IMG/VR virus record: IMGVR_UViG_3300032296_004087
Span: 1 to 64,000 of that record
DNA length: 64,000 nucleotides
Source: a virus
Reading direction: 5' to 3' (one strand)
The position numbers and the translations under genes are program-made. This document shows, piece after piece, positions 8,245 through 15,719 of the stretch (position 1 is its first letter; each line of letters starts with the position of its first letter). The notes beneath the pieces were generated by a model. That model worked only from the letters and a program-made list of their open reading frames with translations. It did not search any database and was not told the origin of the DNA.

Positions 8245-9113
8245 TTGAAAATTTTACTAAAAAAATCCTCAATGGAGATTGTATTGAGGTTATGAAAACC
8301 ATTCCTGAGGGTTCTGTTGACCTTGTTTTAACCTCCCCACCCTACGGAGTAAACATCGCATATGATGTGCACAACGATGATATGACACCTGAGGAGTACC
8401 TTAAATTCACCAAAGAGTGGATGACCGAGGCGTATCGGGTGTTGAAGGACGATGGTCGTATTGCTTTAAACATCCCATACGAGATTAATCGTCAAGATAA
8501 AGGTGGACGAGTATTCTTAGTCAGTGAGGTTTGGCAGACTATGAAACAAATAGGATACAAATTCTTTGGAATCGTTGATTTGGAAGAAGAGTCACCACAC
8601 CGTAGCCGTACAACCGCATGGGGAAGTTGGATGAGCCCAAGTTCACCTTACATCTACAACCCGAAAGAGTGTGTTATCTTAGCCTACAAGAAAGAACACA
8701 TTAAAAAAATTAAGGGTCAACCTCAATGGACAAACGAATGGATTGATGTTGAAGATGAAAATGGTGTAACCAAACAAAAAAAGGTTTATACTGAAGACCA
8801 AAAAAGAGAATTCATTGACTTGGTATTTGGACAGTGGAATTACTTTGCCGATACCAAGAGTATGACCAAAGCTACTTTCTCAATGGACATCCCAACCAAA
8901 GCAATTAAAATTCTGACTTACAAGAATGATGTTGTATTGGACCCATTTGCTGGTAGTGGGACTAGTTTGGTCGCCGCAGAAGTATTAGACCGTCGTTGGA
9001 TTGGAATTGAATTGTCACCCAACTACACCGAAGTTGCTCGAAAAAGAGTTCAGGGGTTTATTGATGAGAAAAAACAACAAAAAATTAATTTTGAAAAAGA
9101 TTTGGCGGAATAA
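8241..9113 (+). CDS. DNA methyltransferase (N4-C or N6-A, beta class)
   Basis: 290 aa. Catalytic motif IV TSPPYG comes early (about 31-36) and SAM-binding motif LDPFAGSGTSLVAAE late, the beta order typical of N4-cytosine and some N6-adenine enzymes. GSWMSPSSPYIYNPKECVIL belongs to the target-recognition half. No restriction endonuclease is adjacent, so it is probably a solitary phage methyltransferase that protects against host restriction. Confidence 0.92.
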   Translation: MIENFTKKILNGDCIEVMKTIPEGSVDLVLTSPPYGVNIAYDVHNDDMTPEEYLKFTKEWMTEAYRVLKDDGRIALNIPYEINRQDKGGRVFLVSEVWQTMKQIGYKFFGIVDLEEESPHRSRTTAWGSWMSPSSPYIYNPKECVILAYKKEHIKKIKGQPQWTNEWIDVEDENGVTKQKKVYTEDQKREFIDLVFGQWNYFADTKSMTKATFSMDIPTKAIKILTYKNDVVLDPFAGSGTSLVAAEVLDRRWIGIELSPNYTEVARKRVQGFIDEKKQQKINFEKDLAE

Positions 9114-9159
9114 AAATTTTGTTGTAGGTTTGTCTTGTTGATTAATAAAAACTAAAAAC

Positions 9160-9480
9160 ATGACCAAAACTCAACAAATCGAAACAGTCCGCCAGTTGGT
9201 TGAAGACTACTGTGCTCGGGAAATGTTCCTCACCCACGGATTCACACCCACGGATGATGAATACCAACACATTTTAAACATCGCAGAAAGTATACTTTGT
9301 ACCAAATGGAATGTAGGTTACCCCGGTGGTAGTTTTGTTCAAGCTGTGGTGGAAAACAACCTACAACTTGCCGTATCACGGGCTGACTATATCAATCGGA
9401 AGTACATCCCCCTTTACATTGGGCTTTTACAGTCGGTGGAATGTCCCAAAGAATTAACTTACAATAGCGAAATCGAATAA
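9160..9480 (+). CDS. Unknown protein, 106 aa
   Basis: Starts MTKTQQIETVRQLVEDYCAR. Mostly helical, with FLTHGFTPTDDEYQHILNIA and WNVGYPGGSFVQAVVENN. No recognised family. Followed by a terminator. Confidence 0.65.
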   Translation: MTKTQQIETVRQLVEDYCAREMFLTHGFTPTDDEYQHILNIAESILCTKWNVGYPGGSFVQAVVENNLQLAVSRADYINRKYIPLYIGLLQSVECPKELTYNSEIE

Positions 9481-9501
9481 GTTGAGTTTTTAATTTAATG
9501 A

Positions 9502-9536
9502 GAGACCTCTATCTGTAAAGGTGGGGGTTTTTTATT
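9502..9536 (+). terminator. Putative terminator
   Basis: Imperfect stem (ACCTCTATC/GGTGGGGGT) followed by T6. Confidence 0.5.
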
Positions 9537-9544
9537 TGGGTCCA

Positions 9545-9551
9545 TATTTAT
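9545..9551 (+). promoter_or_regulatory. TATTTAT element
   Basis: ATATTTATC, 4 nt before the ATG at 9556. Confidence 0.5.
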
Positions 9552-9555
9552 CATT

Positions 9556-9966
9556 ATGAACTTGAGTAAAACCATCAAAAGAATTCTCAGGGAAGAGTTG
9601 AATAATGGTTTAACCAAATTTGAACGACAGAAAAAATTAATTAAAAAAATCTTGGATAGTTCATCTTATGAGGGGGTATGTGGTTACACCTTTACCCACG
9701 ACGAAGACAATGATAGAGTGGCTAGTGTAATTGTTAATTTCTCCGAGGGATGGTACAGGTATAGTGATGACAGAAATGAATTGAATAGAAGACTACGAAC
9801 GATTGGAGTAACCAAAATCGAGATTGAAAATAGGATAAGTAATTTTTTGGGTATAAAGAACCTTTATATCGGTTCTATTTTGGTTGATTGTGATTCAAAA
9901 TTAAAAGAGAATGATGACTCAAAGAGTGTGTCTTCTGAATTTATTGAAAGGATATTCAGGTCTTAA
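9556..9966 (+). CDS. Unknown leader-tagged protein, 136 aa
   Basis: Begins MNLSKTIKRILREELNNG, a short amphipathic helix with an L-R-E site, similar in style to the other leader-bearing proteins in the window. The remainder (about 115 aa) has a beta-rich segment VCGYTFTHDEDNDRVASVIV and matches no family I know. Its own promoter element and terminator make it a single-gene unit. Inferred to be a packaged internal protein. Confidence 0.7.
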   Translation: MNLSKTIKRILREELNNGLTKFERQKKLIKKILDSSSYEGVCGYTFTHDEDNDRVASVIVNFSEGWYRYSDDRNELNRRLRTIGVTKIEIENRISNFLGIKNLYIGSILVDCDSKLKENDDSKSVSSEFIERIFRS

Positions 9967-9988
9967 ATAACTGAAACTAAAAACACGA

Positions 9989-10017
9989 CCCTCTTCTGAA
10001 GAGAAGGGGGTTTTTTT
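9989..10017 (+). terminator. Rho-independent terminator
   Basis: CCCTCTTC/GAGAAGGGGG stem with TGAA loop, then T7. Confidence 0.85.
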
Positions 10018-10034
10018 ATTTCGAAACTTTTTAG

Positions 10035-10042
10035 TATCTTTG
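10035..10042 (+). promoter_or_regulatory. Bacteroidetes-type -7 box (TATCTTTG)
   Basis: TATCTTTG, 5 nt before the ATG at 10048. No clear -33 TTTG; the terminator T-run occupies that place. Confidence 0.6.
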
Positions 10043-10047
10043 TTTAT

Positions 10048-10668
10048 ATGATTGACAACCTACATCAAATCAAGTCTCTGCTTAACTTCGAAAAGGAGGG
10101 GGACTTTTACATGCTTTATGTTTTGAAGCGTAAGAAAGACCAAACCACTGATAAGTCAAATCATCAATCAGTTAGAACGATAAAGACCTACTGTATTGAA
10201 AGTGTTGAGTATCTCGAAAAGAGGTATGAAGAGATTAAAGAACTTTGTGAGATGTTCAAAGCCAGAGCATACATTCATGTTCAAAAGCAAAGTCACCACG
10301 ATGTGTCGTTGAACATGTTAGTTGCTTTGGCTGAGCGTATTCGTAACGGTCAACATAGCCAGCAACATTTATTTGATTCTGTCGTCGGTCAATTGAAAAC
10401 TTTGGAAAAGCGATGGGTTATCGATATCGATGGAATATCAATTGATGGTTTTGCTCATGCACCTTTTTATAAAGAAATGCGTCGGTATATTAGTGAACTG
10501 CAAAGTGAAACTGGTAAAGAAGTTGAGATGACTTTCATTCCAACTAAGGCTGGATTTCATATTATTGCCTCACCTTTCAATCTCCAAAAGTTTAAAAAGC
10601 GTTATCCTGAGGTAGATGTTCAGAAAAAAAATCCGACGATTTTGTATATTCCAAATAGTTTAAATTGA
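10048..10668 (+). CDS. Unknown protein, 206 aa (possible primase-like core)
   Basis: No family recognised with confidence. The C-terminal half contains RWVIDIDGISIDG (D-x-D) and FIPTKAGFHIIASPFNLQ, spacing that loosely resembles motifs I (DxD) and II (sxH) of archaeo-eukaryotic primases. It is also compatible with an unrelated phage fold. It is the first gene of the run that leads into the RNA ligase. Confidence 0.7.
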   Translation: MIDNLHQIKSLLNFEKEGDFYMLYVLKRKKDQTTDKSNHQSVRTIKTYCIESVEYLEKRYEEIKELCEMFKARAYIHVQKQSHHDVSLNMLVALAERIRNGQHSQQHLFDSVVGQLKTLEKRWVIDIDGISIDGFAHAPFYKEMRRYISELQSETGKEVEMTFIPTKAGFHIIASPFNLQKFKKRYPEVDVQKKNPTILYIPNSLN

Positions 10669-10681
10669 TTATGTTTGTTAA

Positions 10682-11758
10682 ATGACTATTGAGACGCTTA
10701 ATCGTTATTATGAAGATGGGTTGTTGTACAAACAAACTCATCCCACCCTTCCATTGACTATATGGAACTACACCGAGAAAGTTCAGTACGAAGGGTTGTG
10801 GGACGAGGTTACGGTTCAATGTAGAGGTCTTATAACTGAGAATACCACTGGTAAAATATTGGTTCGCCCCTTTAAAAAATTCTTTAACTACGAGGAGGTT
10901 ATTGGTAAGGAAGTAATCCCTTCCAAGGGCGATTATGTTTACATCCAAGAAAAAATGGATGGTTCTTTGGGTATTTTATTCAACTACGAAGACCAATGGA
11001 TTATGGCAACCCGTGGTTCATTTGCTTCTGAACAAGCAATCAAAGGTCTTGAGATTGTTAAATCAAAGTATTTTTTGGCTTCATGGTCAAAAGAATATGC
11101 CTACTTAGTGGAGATAATTTATGAAGCGAATCGAATTGTTGTTCGATACGATGAAGAAAAAATTGTGTTCTTATCCGTGGTTTTGAATGAGAGTTGGAAA
11201 TGGGAACCAACGGACGACACCGAACTACACTGGACTACCGCAAAGATGGTTCTACATGCTAACGGTGTTGAAGAAGATGATTTGGTTAAAACCGAACAAC
11301 ATTTCAATTTCTCTGATGAGTTATACAAGTCGTTGAAAGAAAAGAACGAGACCAATAAAGAAGGTTTTGTCCTTAGATTCCAACCTGGTAACTTCAGGAT
11401 GAAAATCAAGTTTGAAGAATATGTTCGTCTCCACAAGGTCATGACCAATCTTTCAACCACTGCGGTTTGGGAGGTATTGTCATCGGGTGGTAGTATGGAT
11501 AGTATTTTAACTCATGTTCCTGATGAATTCTACCGCAAAATCAAAGAGTATGAGAAAGAATTGATTATTCAGTTCAACCAACTTGAGGAGGAATACCAAA
11601 ACCACTTTGATTCAATAAAAGGATTGGGGATACGAAAGTTTTTTGCACTAAGTGCACGAATGTTTAAACATCCAACAATCTTATTTGCCATGTTGGATGG
11701 TAAGGATGTAGAACCAATCATTTGGAAATTAATCAAACCTGAGTTTCGTAAGTTGTAA
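10682..11758 (+). CDS. RNA ligase, T4 Rnl1-like
   Basis: 358 aa, close to T4 RnlA (374). Nucleotidyltransferase motif I is KMDGSLG (91-97) with Lys91 as the expected AMP-linked residue. CRGLITE (48-54) is the upstream conserved block. Motif IV is EGFVLRF (227-233) and motif V KIKFEEYVRLH (241-251). It joins RNA 3'-OH and 5'-phosphate ends, in T4 to restore tRNAs cut by anticodon nucleases. Followed directly by a phosphoesterase and a P-loop kinase that would supply the end-healing steps. Confidence 0.92.
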   Translation: MTIETLNRYYEDGLLYKQTHPTLPLTIWNYTEKVQYEGLWDEVTVQCRGLITENTTGKILVRPFKKFFNYEEVIGKEVIPSKGDYVYIQEKMDGSLGILFNYEDQWIMATRGSFASEQAIKGLEIVKSKYFLASWSKEYAYLVEIIYEANRIVVRYDEEKIVFLSVVLNESWKWEPTDDTELHWTTAKMVLHANGVEEDDLVKTEQHFNFSDELYKSLKEKNETNKEGFVLRFQPGNFRMKIKFEEYVRLHKVMTNLSTTAVWEVLSSGGSMDSILTHVPDEFYRKIKEYEKELIIQFNQLEEEYQNHFDSIKGLGIRKFFALSARMFKHPTILFAMLDGKDVEPIIWKLIKPEFRKL

Positions 11759-11767
11759 AATATTTTA

Positions 11768-11775
11768 TATCTTTG
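11768..11775 (+). promoter_or_regulatory. Bacteroidetes-type -7 box (TATCTTTG)
   Basis: 4 nt before the ATG at 11780; lies right after the RNA ligase stop. Confidence 0.65.
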
Positions 11776-11779
11776 TCTT

Positions 11780-12427
11780 ATGAAAATTGTATTGGAAAAA
11801 GGGCAAGGTCTGTTTTTCACATCAGACACTCACTATAACCACGGAAACATTTGTCGTGCTACTACCAATTGGGTGGGTGCTGAAAACCTGACCCGTGATT
11901 ATAAGTCCTTAAACCACATGAATGATACTTTGGTAAACCGAATCAATGAGATGGTAGGTGAGGACGATATTTTGATTCACCTTGGTGACTGGTCGTTTGG
12001 CGGATTTGAATCCATAGCAGAGTTCCGTAATCGGATTCTTTGTAAGAACATTCACCTGACCTTCGGAAACCACGACCATCACATCCGTCGAAACAAAGGA
12101 GATATCCAAGATATTTTTTCATCTTGTCAGGACTACCTTCACTTGGATATTCGCAAACCAATCGGTAAAGAGGTTCTGAAATATTCTATGGTGTGTATGC
12201 ACTACCCGATTGCATCTTGGGATGGTATGAATGACGGTGTTGCTCACCTTCATGGACATGTTCACCTTTCACCTAACCTTCGTATCAACGAAGGACGGGC
12301 AATGGATGTTGGCGTGGACGGAAATGACCTTTACCCAATTTCTTTTGAGGAAATCCGTAACATTATGAAGGACCGTCCTCACCGAAAATTGACCTTACCA
12401 AAAGACCACCACGAAAAACGACTGTAA
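11780..12427 (+). CDS. Calcineurin-like metallophosphoesterase
   Basis: 215 aa. The metal-binding blocks are complete: SDTH (15-18), LGDWSFGG (69-75), GNHDHH (96-101), MHYP (140-143) and HGHVH (158-162). The family includes RNA 2',3'-cyclic phosphodiesterase/3'-phosphatases such as the central domain of bacterial Pnkp. Being between an RNA ligase and a P-loop kinase, it most plausibly heals RNA 3' ends, although other phosphoesters are possible. Confidence 0.88.
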   Translation: MKIVLEKGQGLFFTSDTHYNHGNICRATTNWVGAENLTRDYKSLNHMNDTLVNRINEMVGEDDILIHLGDWSFGGFESIAEFRNRILCKNIHLTFGNHDHHIRRNKGDIQDIFSSCQDYLHLDIRKPIGKEVLKYSMVCMHYPIASWDGMNDGVAHLHGHVHLSPNLRINEGRAMDVGVDGNDLYPISFEEIRNIMKDRPHRKLTLPKDHHEKRL

Positions 12428-12428
12428 A

Positions 12429-12830
12429 ATGAAAGAACTATATGTGCTCAGGGGATTACCAGGAAGTGGTAAATCAACAATTGCTAAAATGATTGTGGGG
12501 AATAAAGACTATTGTCACAAAGAAGCTGACATGTATTTTGTTGATAGGGAAGGGAACTATAAGTTCAACCCATCTGAAATCAAACTTGCACACATGTGGT
12601 GTCAAAACGAAGTTGAGTATTTGCTTAATTACGAACATTCACCTGTTGTTGTATCAAACACTTTCACCCAAGAGTGGGAAATGGAATATTACCACAAGTT
12701 GGCTGAAAAATATGGGTATCGTGTTCATTCCTTGATTGTGGAAAACCGCCATGGTGGTGTCAACGAACATGGAGTACCTGAAGAAAAGTTAGAACAAATG
12801 AAAAACAGGTTTGAAATTAAATTAATTTAA
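12429..12830 (+). CDS. P-loop kinase, polynucleotide-kinase-like
   Basis: 133 aa. Walker A GLPGSGKST (9-17), then DMYFVDREGNYKFNPSEIK and VVVSNTFTQEWEM. The arrangement matches the short AAA_33/NEDD4-BP2 and Pnkp kinase group, which phosphorylates 5'-OH ends. It starts 2 nt after the phosphoesterase and its stop is followed by a double terminator. Likely partner of the RNA ligase. Confidence 0.85.
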   Translation: MKELYVLRGLPGSGKSTIAKMIVGNKDYCHKEADMYFVDREGNYKFNPSEIKLAHMWCQNEVEYLLNYEHSPVVVSNTFTQEWEMEYYHKLAEKYGYRVHSLIVENRHGGVNEHGVPEEKLEQMKNRFEIKLI

Positions 12831-12851
12831 AGTGGTCAACTTCGACCACTT
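12830..12851 (+). terminator. Hairpin after kinase gene
   Basis: AAGTGGTC/GACCACTT perfect 8-bp stem overlapping the stop codon; no T-run, so possibly an mRNA 3' stabiliser. Confidence 0.55.
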
Positions 12852-12865
12852 AAAATAATATTCAG

Positions 12866-12893
12866 AACCCCCTTGAAAGAGTGGGGTTTTTTT
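12866..12893 (+). terminator. Rho-independent terminator
   Basis: AACCCCCTTGAAAGAGTGGGG then T7. Confidence 0.75.
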
Positions 12894-12910
12894 ATTAGGT
12901 TTCCATTATC

Positions 12911-12918
12911 TATTTATT
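12911..12918 (+). promoter_or_regulatory. TATTTATT element
   Basis: 5 nt before the ATG at 12924. Confidence 0.5.
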
Positions 12919-12923
12919 TGATA

Positions 12924-13319
12924 ATGAAAAAACTATTACTTTTATTTTTGCTTGTGTCCTTCACAAGTTTATTTTCTCAGGAAACTAAGATTACTTACCT
13001 CAGAGCGCAAAACGCTTCAATGGGTGTAAGACAAGATGAAAACAGTCCAGTCACAGAGTGGATTATTGACAGTAAGGAGGTCAACATCTTGGTTGAACTT
13101 CACCAAACTAAGGTTGTGATTTATAGTAAAACAACTCAGAATTACCATGTGGTTAACGCTGTCAATGCGTCTGTTGGAACATCAAGATGGTTGTGTAAAG
13201 ATTCCGATGGTAAGAGTTGTTATGTTGCCATGCACTTTGATGAAAGATATGCTGGTCTGATAACTTTGGCTGTGGAATACAATGATTTGGTTTGGTTTTA
13301 TATCTGCAATAAAGAATGA
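12924..13319 (+). CDS. Secreted protein of unknown function, 131 aa
   Basis: N-terminal signal peptide MKKLLLLFLLVSFTSLFSQ with a Bacteroidetes-style Ser-Gln end. The upstream in-frame ATG at 12873 lies within the terminator, so 12924 is chosen. The mature part is about 112 aa, beta-rich, with three Cys (W-LCKDSDGKSCYV, YICNKE). Exported to periplasm or surface; no family recognised. Confidence 0.75.
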   Translation: MKKLLLLFLLVSFTSLFSQETKITYLRAQNASMGVRQDENSPVTEWIIDSKEVNILVELHQTKVVIYSKTTQNYHVVNAVNASVGTSRWLCKDSDGKSCYVAMHFDERYAGLITLAVEYNDLVWFYICNKE

Positions 13320-13378
13320 AAAAACTTTTTTGAGTGGGTATTTGACCCTTTGATTCGATTTTATTATTATTTGTTAAA

Positions 13379-13624
13379 ATGAATAAAATGAAAATTAATT
13401 TACCATCAATTTTGGATTGGGGAGTTAGAATTATAGCTTTCTTTCTGGTCCTTTACCTCTCCGTTGAAACAGATAAGTTTGCCTTTGGAATGATGAATGC
13501 TAAAAACACAATCTCTTTCGGGTTAGGTGTTTCGTTGTTTTTGGGAACTAACATCATTGTTTTCTTCGCGATTTACAAATTATTCAAATCAACCATTAAC
13601 AAAAACTTTGATAATCTTGTCTAA
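13379..13624 (+). CDS. Two-helix membrane protein, 81 aa
   Basis: MNKMKINLPSILDWG, then hydrophobic helices VRIIAFFLVLYLSV and FGLGVSLFLGTNIIVFFAIY. Its size and topology would suit a holin-like or small host-membrane protein, but nothing specific supports that. Confidence 0.65.
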   Translation: MNKMKINLPSILDWGVRIIAFFLVLYLSVETDKFAFGMMNAKNTISFGLGVSLFLGTNIIVFFAIYKLFKSTINKNFDNLV

Positions 13625-13641
13625 TAAGAAAACTTAGTGTA

Positions 13642-13649
13642 TATTTATT
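13642..13649 (+). promoter_or_regulatory. TATTTATT element
   Basis: 3 nt before the ATG at 13653. Confidence 0.5.
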
Positions 13650-13652
13650 ATT

Positions 13653-13778
13653 ATGAACATAGAACAAGCAAAACAAATTCTTAAAGAACACGGTCGTCCT
13701 ACTTGCCCATGTAAATACAATGGTAGTACCGACCTAATGATTCAAGAGGCTCAGAAACTCTCGACTCAATCAGAATAA
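13653..13778 (+). CDS. Small CPC-containing protein, 41 aa
   Basis: MNIEQAKQILKEHGRPTCPC followed by KYNGSTDLMIQEAQKL. Bounded by its own promoter element and terminator, which supports a real gene. The Cys-Pro-Cys could be a metal ligand. Function unknown. Confidence 0.55.
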   Translation: MNIEQAKQILKEHGRPTCPCKYNGSTDLMIQEAQKLSTQSE

Positions 13779-13783
13779 AGAAA

Positions 13784-13810
13784 GACCCTCACCAAAAGTG
13801 GGGGTTTTTT
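13784..13810 (+). terminator. Rho-independent terminator
   Basis: ACCCTCACCAAAAGTGGGGGT then T6, the commonest terminator form in the window. Confidence 0.85.
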
Positions 13811-13821
13811 CTTATCTCAGG

Positions 13822-13829
13822 TATTTATA
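13822..13829 (+). promoter_or_regulatory. TATTTATA element
   Basis: GGTATTTATA, 14 nt before the ATG at 13844. Confidence 0.5.
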
Positions 13830-13843
13830 ATAAAAGAATTTTT

Positions 13844-14212
13844 ATGAACAGTGAAGTTATAGCCAAGTTAGTCCAAATTCAAATGCAATTTAGATTTATG
13901 CATTGGCAGACATTCTCCTATGCAAAACACAAGGCTTATGGTAAGATATACGAAGCACTTGTTAATTTAGTTGATGAATTTGCTGAAGTATGTATGGGAA
14001 AACACGGAAGACCAGAATATCTTGGAGGTTTGAGTTTAGAGATTGAAGATTTATCACAGATGTCTTTACAAGAGTTTGTTGATGACTCGGTAAACTTCCT
14101 ATTGTCTTTTGATGAAATCTATGACCCAACCCTTGACACAGATTTGTTAAACCTAAGAGATGAGATGGTTGCGTTAATAAACAGAGGAAAATACTTATTC
14201 ACTTTAGAATGA
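13844..14212 (+). CDS. DUF5856-like, ferritin-like helical protein
   Basis: 122 aa. LVQIQMQFRFMHWQTFSYAK, HKAYGKIYEALVNLVDEFAE and a second pair of helices resemble the DUF5856/Dps-like four-helix proteins seen in large phages (the HWQT..S..KH..YG..Y motif). Possible metal binding or virion role; not proven. Overlaps the next gene by 4 nt (ATGA). Confidence 0.7.
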   Translation: MNSEVIAKLVQIQMQFRFMHWQTFSYAKHKAYGKIYEALVNLVDEFAEVCMGKHGRPEYLGGLSLEIEDLSQMSLQEFVDDSVNFLLSFDEIYDPTLDTDLLNLRDEMVALINRGKYLFTLE

Positions 14213-14598
14213 AAAAAAATATCCGTATCACCGAAAAGGCACTATCTCGTATTATCGACAATGTGATTAAAGAACAAGAAGTGGTTGTAGAAATGAAAGT
14301 CAAAGACTTAAAAAATAAGGTCAATGAACAACTTTCAAGTTATCAACTATCATCGGGAGATGTTCGTGAAATTCAAAATGCTTTGAATGAATATTTTAAG
14401 ATGAAAAAAATACCAACAAAAATAGTTGTTGATGAAAGGTGGGGACCTTCAACGGTCGAGGCACTTAAGAAATTCCAAAAAATGGAGAAACTCGATGTGG
14501 ATGGAATTCCTGGACCGAGTGTTTATGAAAAAATGGTTGAGTTAGGTATCAGAGGTAACTTTTTCGAAAGATGGTTATCCAAACTTGGTTTGTTCTGA
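14209..14598 (+). CDS. Leader-tagged peptidoglycan-binding protein
   Basis: 129 aa. The N-terminal leader MKKNIRITEKALSRIIDN ends in VIKEQ (I-x-E site, residue 22). The middle is a linker helix. The C-terminal about 65 residues (VREIQNALNEYF, VDERWGPSTVEALKKFQKM, LDVDGIPGPSVYEKM) form a PG_binding_1 domain: the D-x-x-(W/F)-G-P-x-T-x-A-(L/V)-x-x-FQ motif is clear. No catalytic domain is present. I infer a capsid-carried cell-wall binder that could act with the muramidase-like protein at 24912. Confidence 0.85.
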   Translation: MKKNIRITEKALSRIIDNVIKEQEVVVEMKVKDLKNKVNEQLSSYQLSSGDVREIQNALNEYFKMKKIPTKIVVDERWGPSTVEALKKFQKMEKLDVDGIPGPSVYEKMVELGIRGNFFERWLSKLGLF

Positions 14599-14620
14599 TA
14601 AAAACCAATTAAAATTAAAT

Positions 14621-14659
14621 GGGGACTAAAGTAAAAGTTTTACTTGGTCCCCTTTTTTT
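14621..14659 (+). terminator. Terminator shared by convergent genes
   Basis: Long stem GGGGACTAAAGTAAAA / TTTTACTTGGTCCCC, with T7 on the plus strand; it overlaps the end of the minus-strand DUF192 gene. Confidence 0.8.
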
Positions 14660-14973
14660 ATGTCAAGCTCATTTGCGGAACTACCTTGAATTTCAAGAAC
14701 TAATCTTCCTCTACCGCAATAACTATCACAATCTTCATCCTTACAAGGCTGGCAATTGTGATGTACTTTAGTTATCGTTGTTCCTTCAATAAAGATTATG
14801 TCTAAGGGGATTATACAGTTCTTCATCCAAAAACAACTGGTGTCTTCATCCATAACAAATAACATTCCGTTGAACTCATCAGTGAAAGTTCTGTTCATCA
14901 TTCCTTGAGCTTTGTCAAAATTACTTGTAACAACTTTTACATTAAAGATATTATCCCCTATTTTTAACCTCAT
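14626..14973 (-). CDS. DUF192 family protein
   Basis: 115 aa. Features of DUF192 are present: RTFTDEFNGMLFVMDEDTSC, FWMKNCIIPLDIIFIEG, ITKVHHNCQPC and VLEIQGSSANELDIKKGDQV. An inserted CKDEDCDSYCGRG stretch gives four extra Cys that may bind metal. The family's reaction is unknown. The promoter element TATTTATA on the minus strand (14980-14987) lies 6 nt upstream. Confidence 0.85.
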   Translation of the reverse strand: MRLKIGDNIFNVKVVTSNFDKAQGMMNRTFTDEFNGMLFVMDEDTSCFWMKNCIIPLDIIFIEGTTITKVHHNCQPCKDEDCDSYCGRGRLVLEIQGSSANELDIKKGDQVKLLL

Positions 14974-14979
14974 AGTAAT

Positions 14980-14987
14980 TATAAATA
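14980..14987 (-). promoter_or_regulatory. TATTTATA element
   Basis: Minus strand, 6 nt before the ATG at 14973; its last base is the A of the Nudix start codon. Confidence 0.45.
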
Positions 14988-15412
14988 TGAAAGAGAAGAT
15001 TTATGTTGGTGTTGTTGTAAAAGTTAATGACGAAGTTTTACTTTGTAAAAGGTCTACCAAAGCAACTTTGCCGGGTGTATGGTCCGTCCCTGCGGGTAGT
15101 GTTGAGAAAGGTGAAACCACAAAAGAAGCTGCTGTTAGAGAATTCCATGAGGAAACTGATATCATTATTTCCTCAGATGACTTAACCTTTGTTGGTTTGG
15201 TTCCTCGTACTTCAAGAGATGGTAGGTTTGTAAAAGGGTGGATGTATGTTTATCTTTTACAATCTAATCCGTATTTGTATCCCGATTTAGAAAATGCTAA
15301 AGATGGTCAAGAACACAGTGATTGTGGGTATTTTACTTACGAAGACATTATGGAAATGAACACTGGTGAATTTTTCAAAAAATTATTAATGGCAATTTTA
15401 AATAAAGTTTAA
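14987..15412 (+). CDS. Nudix hydrolase
   Basis: 141 aa from MKEKIYVGVVVKVN. Nudix box GSVEKGETTKEAAVREFHEE (G-x5-E-x7-REUxEE) is intact. It hydrolyses a nucleoside diphosphate linked to another group; substrate not predictable. In phages such enzymes clean damaged or unwanted nucleotides or act on NAD-type compounds. The start lies within the divergent promoter region shared with DUF192. Confidence 0.92.
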   Translation: MKEKIYVGVVVKVNDEVLLCKRSTKATLPGVWSVPAGSVEKGETTKEAAVREFHEETDIIISSDDLTFVGLVPRTSRDGRFVKGWMYVYLLQSNPYLYPDLENAKDGQEHSDCGYFTYEDIMEMNTGEFFKKLLMAILNKV

Positions 15413-15486
15413 CTTTTCAAAACAAAACATATATTTATTATCTCAACCGAGAGGTTGACACACCCCACAAAAAGTTCTACAGGTCA

Positions 15487-15517
15487 TTTGACAAATCCTA
15501 AATTTGTTTTATCTTTG
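15487..15517 (+). promoter_or_regulatory. Bacteroidetes-type promoter for the small RNA
   Basis: TTTG (15487-15490), 19-nt spacer, TATCTTTG (15510-15517). Transcription would start about 15521. Confidence 0.75.
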
Positions 15518-15520
15518 TAG

Positions 15521-15601
15521 AACACTCGGAAGAAGGACTTCGGTCCCTTTCACATCCCACAATGAGTGTTCGAGAGAACATAGTAGTTGTGGGATTTTTT
15601 T
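15521..15601 (+). ncRNA. Small structured RNA with pseudoknot potential
   Basis: About 80 nt with a strong promoter and no open frame. Helix 1: GAACACTC (15520-15527) pairs with GAGTGTTC (15564-15571), enclosing a GGAC-TTCG-GTCC hairpin. Helix 2: CCCACAA (15556-15562) pairs with TTGTGGG (15587-15593) and is followed by T7. The two helices interleave, so both together make an H-type pseudoknot, or they compete as in an attenuator. GTTC-GAGA-GAAC is another local hairpin. It lies directly before a tRNA gene. Confidence 0.65.
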
Positions 15602-15623
15602 CGGGTGTCGGTCTTTAAAATAT

Positions 15624-15697
15624 TGCGGGATAGAGCAGTTGGTTAGCTTGCAAGGCTCATAACCTTGAGGTCGAAGGTTCGAATCCTTCTCCCGCCA
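15624..15697 (+). tRNA. tRNA with CAT anticodon, initiator-like (tRNA-Met)
   Basis: Cloverleaf: acceptor TGCGGGA/TCCCGCC, D stem GAGC/GCTT, anticodon stem CAAGG/CCTTG with loop CTCATAA (anticodon CAT), T stem GAAGG/CCTTC with loop TTCGAAT, discriminator A; CCA not encoded. Base 1 (T) does not pair with base 72 (C), and the D stem has A11:T24. Both are initiator-tRNA features, although the G-C run of a classic initiator anticodon stem is missing. An elongator Met or a k2C-Ile reading cannot be excluded. Confidence 0.9.
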
Positions 15698-15719
15698 CTA
15701 ACTCCAAATTCAATTTCCC

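Noticed and set aside
15624-15697. tRNA read as Ile2 (k2C at CAT)
   Set aside because: Not excluded, but the 1-72 mismatch and A11:T24 point to Met initiator type instead.
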